Below are positions 62,801-64,000 of a stretch of 64,000 bases of DNA, one piece after another; the first letter of the stretch is position 1; every line of letters begins with the position of its first letter. Origin of the DNA: Glossina fuscipes (lineage: Eukaryota; Arthropoda; Insecta; Diptera; Glossinidae). The position numbers and the translations under genes were made by a program. The DNA is taken from NCBI RefSeq assembly GCF_014805625.2, contig NW_023998458.1, positions 2,748,174 through 2,812,173 on the forward strand. Direction: 5' to 3'. The notes below the pieces were generated by a model, which had not been told where the DNA came from, searched no databases, and worked only from the letters and a program-made list of their open reading frames with translations.

Positions 62801-63497
62801 ACACGAAGGTAGATTTCCTAAAACGAATTTTGATGTACGGCCTGAGAGGGCGCTGAGATTTTTGTTAAGAGCATTAAGACGCTTAGAAAAGGTTGACTAA
62901 CGATTGAGGTTTTGGTCTACTAATGATGGGTTTCCTTTGTAGTCCATCGAAATACTAAGATCGTCGTATATTGATTTTAAATTGGCTTAAATGATTTTGT
63001 TAAACTTCAATGTCATTTCTTTTGCTTTTTAGTACTTGCGTGATGCAGATGGTAATCCTTGTTCAACGTCAGAGTACAGTTTACAGCAAGCATCGGATGG
63101 ATCGATCTATTTGCTACCACGGGATACTAGCAGCAATAATAAAAATGAAGCTTTGACTAACATGAACGTTAATAGTGGCATATTGTCTTCAACGGTGAGT
63201 GCAAATAACAACAACAACAACAGTATCTTAGCGCCACACCAAATACAAACTTCAATGTCGGCTACAAATACGCATCATCAGCAACAGCATACAACGCAGG
63301 TAACGATGGCCCATAACCACTTACAGCAGCAGCAGCAGCAGCAGCAGCATCATATCCATCCTCATCATCAAACGCAACAAAATCAAGTGACAGCTACGGG
63401 GACAGTAGCACAAACTCAACAATCGACGCAAACTACCGGCAACGGTATTAGCGGAGCTGGTGGGGGTGGTCATTATCACCAACCGCAAAAAGATTGA
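15936..63497 (+). CDS. cnc: cap-n-collar (CncC isoform, 5'-partial), 8 coding exons
   Basis: Fly CNC-bZIP transcription factor of the NRF1/NRF2 family. In Drosophila the long isoform CncC is nuclear, pairs with small Maf (Maf-S), binds antioxidant response elements and is held in check by KEAP1; the shorter CncB acts in head segmentation. Joining eight exons (15936-16100, 16518-16608, 37300-37379, 37487-38104, 48946-49365, 49469-49571, 61000-62219, 63033-63497) gives one open frame of 1053 visible residues plus TGA. Numbered from the first visible residue: DLG 14-16; ETGE 84-87 and 109-112; Asp and His tracts in 113-318; Pro/His tract in 319-458; acidic segment 459-492; Ser/Gly-rich 494-789; CNC domain about 790-834; basic region 835-851; leucine zipper to about 899; Neh3-like 900-930; Gln/His-rich tail to 1053. 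Every junction is GT..AG with compatible phase. The N-terminal exon(s), about 300 residues by comparison with the remembered 1383-residue fly protein, lie upstream of the window. Orthology is very secure; exact exon ends are inferred from frame and splice sites. Confidence 0.95.
16072..16345 (+). repeat. Tandem duplication spanning exon 1 end and its splice donor
   Basis: GAAGAGCTAAAGTTAGATG at 16080 (end of exon 1) recurs at 16237. Both copies continue into the intron (GTAAGTATTCT versus ATAAGTATTCT, then AAGCAAGGAAG-like text, TTATTGA, and CGTCCGTACATCTG at 16186 and 16308). Copy 2 has lost about 35 bp and its donor GT has become AT, so only the first copy can splice. The offset of 157 bp is not a multiple of three. 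Confidence 0.85.
16101..16517 (+). other. cnc: cnc intron 1 (417 bp)
   Basis: Begins GTAAGT and ends TTTTCCTAG. Contains the second, donor-dead copy of the exon 1 junction. Otherwise unremarkable. Confidence 0.85.
16518..16608 (+). CDS. cnc: cnc coding exon 2: first half of high-affinity ETGE degron
   Basis: Thirty codons plus one base. The peptide ends [17 protein letters not shown], and the last G is the first base of the Gly codon of ETGE. Acceptor TTTTCCTAG at 16509-16517; donor GTAAGT at 16609. ETGE is the high-affinity KEAP1 Kelch-domain ligand in NRF2, and the acidic [19 protein letters not shown] context matches insect CncC. Phase 0 entry, phase 1 exit. The adjoining intron is 20,691 bp long, so the degron core is assembled only after a very long splice. 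Confidence 0.92.
17186..17992 (+). mobile_element. Second copy of the 8112-type element, right end lost
   Basis: The left end ACAAGAAGAAAATTATATTC then GGTTGTGG (17186-17213) matches the 8112 element. The interior shares GTAGGCGTGCTCTTTGAAAA, TATAGGCGATATCTTCATTT, a GCGGACAGAGTGGCAGATAA core, and AATTTTATTTTTGCGGCCAG (about 17841). The 3' side ends near GGATATAAAAGACAAACAAG (about 17967) without the inverted terminal repeat. Boundaries approximate. Confidence 0.65.
20744..21055 (-). CDS. Possible nested small secreted-peptide ORF, unrecognised
   Basis: An uncertain call. Reading the minus strand from ATG 21055, the protein starts [19 protein letters not shown]: a Lys-rich n-region and a hydrophobic core, as in a signal peptide, ending near TRPIVS. 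It continues with [19 protein letters not shown] and an acidic segment ([11 protein letters not shown]) before an undistinguished Cys/Ser-rich tail to the stop at 20744. The Lys run comes from a poly-A tract, so an internal Met one codon before CLLVV is an alternative start. Base composition here is less AT-rich than the flanks. No family is recognised. The open frame extends upstream to 21253. It may be chance; a GTAACT donor-like site near 20878 would end an exon after LETGLG. Confidence 0.2.
   Translation of the reverse strand: MVGHKKKKWMCLLVVLLIQGTRPIVSYRAMLAGYFWNSSEESDAQASKVHEEDDLETGLGNFDAYLCLSRSKVPKAALPSLPCSCLRNSISVNCESLLPFYAA
21640..21860 (+). repeat. Fly dispersed-repeat fragment
   Basis: GGGGCGGTTTTTAGTTCACG and the later GTAGGCGGAGCTAGTCGGTT resemble interior segments of the same class of non-autonomous fly repeats as at 5424 and 8112. 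No ends visible. Confidence 0.35.
23000..23540 (+). repeat. Diverged fragment of the GGACAGACGGACAGAC repeat class
   Basis: The core ATAGACGGACAGACGGACAG (about 23433) is followed by AAGATGTAAATAATTTGTGG and CGGTCGTTGCAAACG, matching the order in the 8112 element (GACGGACAGAAGGACAG..TTTCGACAACATG). Ends not defined. Confidence 0.5.
23857..23904 (+). repeat. Three 16-bp tandem copies of ATCTTCGCGATATCG
   Basis: GATCTTCGTGATATCC, ATCTTCGCGATATCG and ATCTTCGCGATATAT follow one another directly; each contains an inner palindromic CGCGATAT(C) core. Confidence 0.75.
24665..24692. repeat. (CA)n microsatellite
   Basis: About 14 CA units, one interrupted by G. Confidence 0.9.
25085..25330 (-). repeat. 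Reverse-oriented fragment of the GGACAGAC repeat class
   Basis: Read on the minus strand, GGGACAAACGGACAAACAAG then GTCATATTGACTCA (25087-25122) fits the usual core and its ..GATCGACTCA continuation. Its open frame on the plus strand is therefore not taken as a gene. Confidence 0.4.
25722..25744. repeat. (CAA)n microsatellite
   Basis: Seven CAA/ACA units. Confidence 0.9.
26152..26196. repeat. GGCAGTC heptamer repeat
   Basis: CGGCAGTCGGCAGTCGGCAG then TCAGCAGTAGGCAGTGGC: five or so units of a 7-mer with decay at the 3' end. A related CAGC/CAGCCAG run lies at 26270-26300. Confidence 0.8.
26454..26517. repeat. (ACT)n microsatellite
   Basis: About 20 ACT units with one ACC interruption, ending in an AGTAGT inversion. 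Confidence 0.9.
29623..29711. repeat. CTG/CTATTG-rich trinucleotide tract
   Basis: Interrupted TCC, TTG, CTG and CTATTG triplets that translate as Leu or Cys runs in different frames; treated as non-coding. Confidence 0.85.
29820..29843. repeat. (TGGA)n microsatellite
   Basis: Six tetranucleotide units. Confidence 0.9.
30100..30661 (+). promoter_or_regulatory. cnc: Candidate CncB promoter and non-coding first exon
   Basis: A textural argument only. A consensus-type fly initiator TCAGTT (30136-30141) is followed by about 520 bp of A-rich sequence with many TGAAA, AAGTG and AAATC words and scattered stops, typical of fly 5' UTRs. The stretch ends with a strong donor AATAG|GTAAGA (exon end 30661). 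It sits in the intron just upstream of the exons where the CncB isoform is expected to start (Met 37907). No TATA box seen at the correct distance. Could be chance. Confidence 0.3.
31112..31315. mobile_element. piggyBac-like MITE with TTAA target duplications
   Basis: A 204-bp palindromic element flanked by TTAA at 31112-31115 and 31312-31315. The left terminus reads TTAACTGTTTGAGTACCAAG and the right, reverse-complemented, TTAACCGTTTGAGTACCAGA, both followed inward by an AAGCAGCGCG(A/G)(T/C)CGCGCTG block and TTTAGATTTTATG. TTAA duplications and C-T/C-rich TTTG termini are the hallmark of piggyBac-type elements. No transposase frame, so mobilised in trans if ever active. Confidence 0.85.
31590..32060 (+). 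repeat. Fly dispersed-repeat fragments
   Basis: CTTGTCCGCCACTTGAGGCA then TTTGGTCCATTTCC parallels CATGTCCTTCGAGGGATTTG at 8605 and GTGTGCTGCGAACGATTTGG at 17760. Further GAGACGGACGCGTG and AAAACGGACGGACG motifs lie at about 31870 and 31985. Degenerate, ends undefined. Confidence 0.45.
34099..34122. repeat. (TA)n microsatellite
   Basis: About 12 TA units. Confidence 0.9.
37300..37379 (+). CDS. cnc: cnc coding exon 3: completes ETGE, adds second ETGE
   Basis: Eighty nt: GT completes the split Gly codon, followed by 26 codons [25 protein letters not shown]. Acceptor TTTTTCAG at 37292-37299; donor GTAAGT at 37380. The segment after the first ETGE is amphipathic ([18 protein letters not shown]). 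The second ETGE (37368-37379) occupies the last four codons. An alternative donor (GTGAGG at 37375) overlaps its codons. Exons 2 and 3 together are 171 nt, so skipping both would keep the frame while skipping one would not. Confidence 0.92.
37380..37486 (+). other. cnc: cnc intron 3 (107 bp)
   Basis: GTAAGT..TATATAG, T-rich, phase 0. Short enough for intron-definition splicing. Confidence 0.9.
37487..38104 (+). CDS. cnc: cnc coding exon 4: acidic, Asp-tract and His-tract region
   Basis: 206 codons, phase 0 at both ends (acceptor TATATAG ending 37486; donor GTAAGT at 38105). Composition runs from an Ala/Asn/Thr-rich start through a Lys/Glu-rich stretch to a run of nine Asp (37796-37822), then an acidic block [20 protein letters not shown], a His/Pro tract at about 37940-38005, and [14 protein letters not shown] at the end. 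The acidic block and the GGFHHGHHQ end match fly CncC/CncB as I recall it. The Met pair at 37907 and 37910 sits where the CncB isoform is expected to start: initiation at 37907 predicts 801 residues. CAA/ACA, GAC and CAT repeats make this exon length-variable. Confidence 0.93.
38795..39000 (+). repeat. GTCCGTCGGTCCGTCTGTC-type fly repeat fragment
   Basis: CACGTCCGTCGGTCCGTCTC (about 38807) is followed by TCAAGCGCTAGCCCTTGATA, AAAATGGGCATGCACCGCCC and AAAACTATAAGCAGTACTCG, the order found in a widespread fly non-autonomous repeat (by recollection). Ends not defined. Confidence 0.5.
40014..40044. repeat. (TTA)n microsatellite
   Basis: Ten TTA units. Confidence 0.9.
45601..46069 (+). pseudogene. 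Dead, internally deleted mariner transposase
   Basis: Remnant of a Tc1/mariner-superfamily (mariner) transposase on the plus strand. Part 1 (45601-45745) reads [16 protein letters not shown], stop, then [14 protein letters not shown], the N-terminal helix-turn-helix region. It runs straight into [13 protein letters not shown] (from 45750, another frame), the block that normally reads LLHDNAPAH and holds the second catalytic Asp. The middle of the protein, including the first catalytic Asp (TGDE-type motif), is therefore missing. The third-Asp region (..PHDFCLL) is frame-broken and the C-terminal part (45865-46069) reads [20 protein letters not shown] and [19 protein letters not shown], then [12 protein letters not shown]. 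Stops, two frame changes, the deletion and Asp to Asn at the second catalytic site make it inactive. Terminal repeats were not identified. Confidence 0.88.
48946..49365 (+). CDS. cnc: cnc coding exon 5: Pro/His-rich region shared by CncB and CncC
   Basis: 140 codons, phase 0 at both ends. The frame joins HHQ of exon 4 to [17 protein letters not shown], corresponding to GRMPRLNRSVSMERLQD of Drosophila Cnc. The acceptor is TTGAAAAAG at 48937-48945, with a pyrimidine-rich tract TTTCTTCTTCTTTTACTT just before it; an A-run between tract and AG makes this a relatively weak-looking site. Contains MSPYSHYP, a run of nine Pro, a His run, ASLGELC, and [20 protein letters not shown], a strongly fly-conserved block. 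Donor GTAAAT at 49366. Low-complexity tracts suggest a disordered activation or linker region. Confidence 0.93.
49366..49468 (+). other. cnc: cnc intron 5 (103 bp)
   Basis: GTAAAT..TTATAG, phase 0, with an internal T-run. Confidence 0.9.
49469..49571 (+). CDS. cnc: cnc coding exon 6: acidic activation-type segment
   Basis: Thirty-four codons plus one base: [18 protein letters not shown], then [16 protein letters not shown]. Acceptor TTATAG at 49463-49468; donor GTAAGT at 49572; entered in phase 0 and left in phase 1. The hydrophobic/acidic mix ([17 protein letters not shown]) resembles a short transactivation motif and corresponds to [19 protein letters not shown] in Drosophila Cnc as I recall it. 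It is separated from exon 5 by a 103-bp intron and from the DNA-binding exon by 11.4 kb. Shared by CncB and CncC, absent from the predicted CncA. Confidence 0.93.
49968..50460 (+). repeat. Degenerate tandem array, about 175-bp unit, about 2.7 copies
   Basis: Units begin at 49968, 50140 and 50318 with GTT(G/T)(C/T)TCAAAAACT-type starts. They share TCCCTTGCTATTC/TCCCTTATTTTAC, TTT(G/A)TTTCAGTAAAT, TTCATTAATCCTAC/TTTATTAATCTTGC, and GAAA(C/G)AATTTCGGAAA/GAAAGGATTTCGAAAA. The periods are 172 and 178 bp. Two units carry a splice-acceptor-like TTTCAG. Confidence 0.75.
51680..52015 (+). promoter_or_regulatory. cnc: Candidate CncA first exon (5' UTR)
   Basis: A (CACTCATT)n stretch (51711-51753) precedes A-rich UTR-like text with GAACACGAAAAAGG and GTGCAAAATAAGTG words. 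Two possible donors follow: ATTTAT|GTGAGT (51963) and GCAGCC|GTAAGA (52016). Spliced to exon 7 it would place Met 61011 as first long-frame start and give the 557-residue CncA. Composition-based inference; a short upstream ATG at 51990 would make a 5-codon uORF if the second donor is used. Confidence 0.3.
52072..52104. repeat. (ATC)n microsatellite
   Basis: Eleven CAT/ATC units, reading as a His run in one frame but not supported as coding. Confidence 0.9.
52809..52849. repeat. (TA)n microsatellite
   Basis: About 18 TA units with one AA interruption. Confidence 0.9.
55741..56089. mobile_element. MITE with inverted termini (TTTTTCGGACTATAAGACGCAC type)
   Basis: The left terminus CTTCGTATTTTTTGGACTGT then AAGGCGTACCGGACGATAAG faces the right terminus, which reads inward as TCACTGCATTTTTCGGACTA then TAAGACACA. 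Further in, GATAAGACGCAC (left) pairs with TGCGTCTTAC (right). No coding capacity in about 350 bp. The CGGACTATAAG(A/G)CGCAC motif recurs in DNA transposon ends of many animals; I do not assign a superfamily. Confidence 0.75.
56830..57000 (+). repeat. Fragment of the 5424-type repeat
   Basis: GGGAAGTGGTCGAAATAGTG, AAACCATGTTCGCTCAAATA then TCTCTAAAACTTGCAATC, and AAACGGACAGACGGACAGAC parallel 6118-6260 of the first copy in order. Confidence 0.6.
57610..57788 (-). mobile_element. tRNA-derived SINE with perfect 12-bp target site duplication
   Basis: Read on the minus strand it starts CCGCCTGAG, has an RNA polymerase III A box TGGCCGAGTAGG (element positions 10-21) and B box GGTTCAAATCT (54-64), and CCGC near the start can pair with GCGG after the B box, as in a tRNA acceptor stem. 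A tRNA-unrelated body of about 80 bp follows, then an (ATA)n tail instead of poly-A. Flanks are an exact direct repeat, AACCTAAGGGTA, at 57598-57609 and 57789-57800. The A/B box words resemble Leu/Ser-type tRNAs, but the parent tRNA is not certain. Confidence 0.85.
60176..60250 (+). mobile_element. Possible single piggyBac-like terminus
   Basis: TTAACCCTTTGCAGTATTGC, followed by GTCGTTGTCAACGACGTGAC, begins with the TTAA-CCCTTTG string of piggyBac-type ends and contains a short palindrome. A matching right end with TTAA was not found within the next 300 bp. A similar TTAACCCTTTCCTGCGCGAT occurs at 27115. Confidence 0.35.
61000..62219 (+). CDS. cnc: cnc coding exon 7: CNC domain and bZIP
   Basis: AT completes the split codon (Asn), then 406 codons beginning [19 protein letters not shown]. 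Acceptor TTATTTTAG at 60991-60999; donor GTAAGA at 62220. Met 61011 (MVDVNN) is the expected start of the short CncA isoform, giving 557 residues. The first half is Ser/Gly/Ala-rich with a conserved [16 protein letters not shown] block followed by [16 protein letters not shown], a Ser/Asp-rich region of the sort used for phospho-regulation. The CNC domain starts [17 protein letters not shown] at 61890. The basic region [17 protein letters not shown] (62025-62075) carries the bZIP signature N-x2-A-A-x2-C-R, with Gln in the CNC-typical place, followed by the zipper to HRHIFQ. This is the DNA-binding and Maf-dimerising part of every isoform. Confidence 0.97.
62220..63032 (+). other. cnc: cnc intron 7 (813 bp)
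   Basis: GTAAGA..GCTTTTTAG, phase 0. The middle (62660-62870) has broken reading frames (EFDYLGMIL.., [20 protein letters not shown]) faintly like a LINE reverse-transcriptase C-terminal region; too short and diverged to call. Confidence 0.85.
63033..63497 (+). CDS. cnc: cnc coding exon 8: Neh3-like C-terminus and Gln/His tail
   Basis: 154 codons plus TGA. Acceptor GCTTTTTAG at 63024-63032, phase 0. Begins [17 protein letters not shown], then [14 protein letters not shown], matching the Neh3 element of NRF proteins (vertebrate FLRDEDGKPYSPSEYSLQQ) that supports transactivation. Then come an Asn run, a His/Gln-rich stretch with eight consecutive Gln codons (CAG run 63324-63347), a Thr/Gln segment and a Gly-rich end HYHQPQKD. 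The final low-complexity tail is likely to be length-variable between individuals. Confidence 0.96.
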   Translation, partial: YLRDADGNPCSTSEYSLQQASDGSIYLLPRDTSSNNKNEALTNMNVNSGILSSTVSANNNNNNSILAPHQIQTSMSATNTHHQQQHTTQVTMAHNHLQQQQQQQQHHIHPHHQTQQNQVTATGTVAQTQQSTQTTGNGISGAGGGGHYHQPQKD

Positions 63498-64000
63498 AAT
63501 TTATGGTGGCAGCATTGTGCAATGCATTTTTTTCGGCTGCATTCTTCGCACTCTGCGCTCGAACCTGTGACCGACATATGGACGCAGCAAAGACCACAAC
63601 ATTATTCTGAACATTATCATTATCCAATAGAAAATTATCATCAAAATTATCACCATCATCATCGTCATCATTACATACAATGTCGTCGCCAACATTATGA
63701 ACATCAGTGTTACGGTTAGAGAGTTTTTTCTCAAGCTCTATCGCCAGACTGTCGTAATAACAAGCCTTTAAAGTGCAAAAATTGAATTTTTAAATTGATA
63801 AACGACAACGATATATATTTTTTTTGTTGCCTGCAGAGAAATGCGGCGTATTCTGTGTTTACTGTCCAATATTATTTCGCATTTTTTATTTTCGTTTAAT
63901 GCAAATCAAGTGTATAAAAAAAAACTCCTCCTCCCTTTCTCCCTAGTTTATATCTTTTGTTGATGTGCTTTCAGCTATAGCTCGACACAATTAATTTAGG
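63498..64000 (+). other. cnc: cnc 3' UTR (start), continues beyond window
   Basis: Sequence after the TGA is non-coding in the gene's frame and becomes AT-rich. CAT/CAC triplets around 63600-63680 give a His/Tyr-rich reading in another frame, which is a composition effect. No AATAAA or close variant with a plausible downstream element was found before the window ends, so the polyadenylation site is probably further right. Confidence 0.7.

Noticed and set aside
63522..63719. His/Tyr-rich frame in the 3' UTR
   Set aside because: CAT/TAT-rich UTR composition, after the cnc stop and out of frame.

Overview
This is eukaryotic DNA from a higher (cyclorrhaphan, probably schizophoran) fly. It is AT-rich, has long introns with GT..AG junctions, many simple repeats and decayed transposons, and one recognisable gene: the plus-strand fly orthologue of cap-n-collar (cnc), the insect NRF1/NRF2-type CNC-bZIP transcription factor. 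I cannot fix the genus. The dispersed-repeat ends (sequences like GTCGGGCAAGGCCGACC and AAGTAAGAAAATTATATTCG) resemble those I remember from tephritid and calyptrate flies; this is recollection, not a search result.

Layout. Bases 1-15935 contain no recognisable coding exon. They are most likely an intron or 5' region of the long isoform CncC, filled with transposon debris. Eight coding exons follow: 15936-16100, 16518-16608, 37300-37379, 37487-38104, 48946-49365, 49469-49571, 61000-62219 and 63033-63497 (stop). Joined, they hold one frame throughout (3162 nt, 1053 residues visible). The N-terminus of CncC lies upstream of the window. The 3' UTR starts at 63498 and runs off the right edge.

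How the gene works. The first three exons carry the KEAP1-binding degron (Neh2-like): a DLG motif, then an ETGE motif whose glycine codon is split by a 20.7-kb intron, then a second ETGE at the end of the next exon. Exons 4-6 encode acidic, His-rich and Pro-rich linkers. Exon 7 encodes a Ser/Gly-rich region and the CNC plus bZIP DNA-binding domain. Exon 8 encodes a Neh3-like C-terminus and a Gln/His-rich tail. The three large introns (20.7, 10.8 and 11.4 kb) separate blocks matching the fly isoforms: CncC uses everything, CncB would start at Met 37907 (801 aa) and CncA at Met 61011 (557 aa). These lengths are close to the Drosophila CncB (805) and CncA (533) as I recall them. Candidate 5' UTR exons for the short isoforms are proposed near 30.1-30.66 kb and 51.7-52.0 kb.

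Mobile DNA. The introns hold a tRNA-derived SINE with a perfect 12-bp target duplication (57610-57788), a TTAA-flanked piggyBac-like MITE (31112-31315), a dead internally deleted mariner (about 45600-46070), a 350-bp inverted-repeat MITE (55741-56089), an element with about 35-bp terminal inverted repeats (8112-9126) and several relatives. No rRNA, intact tRNA, CRISPR array or bacterial-type operon was seen.
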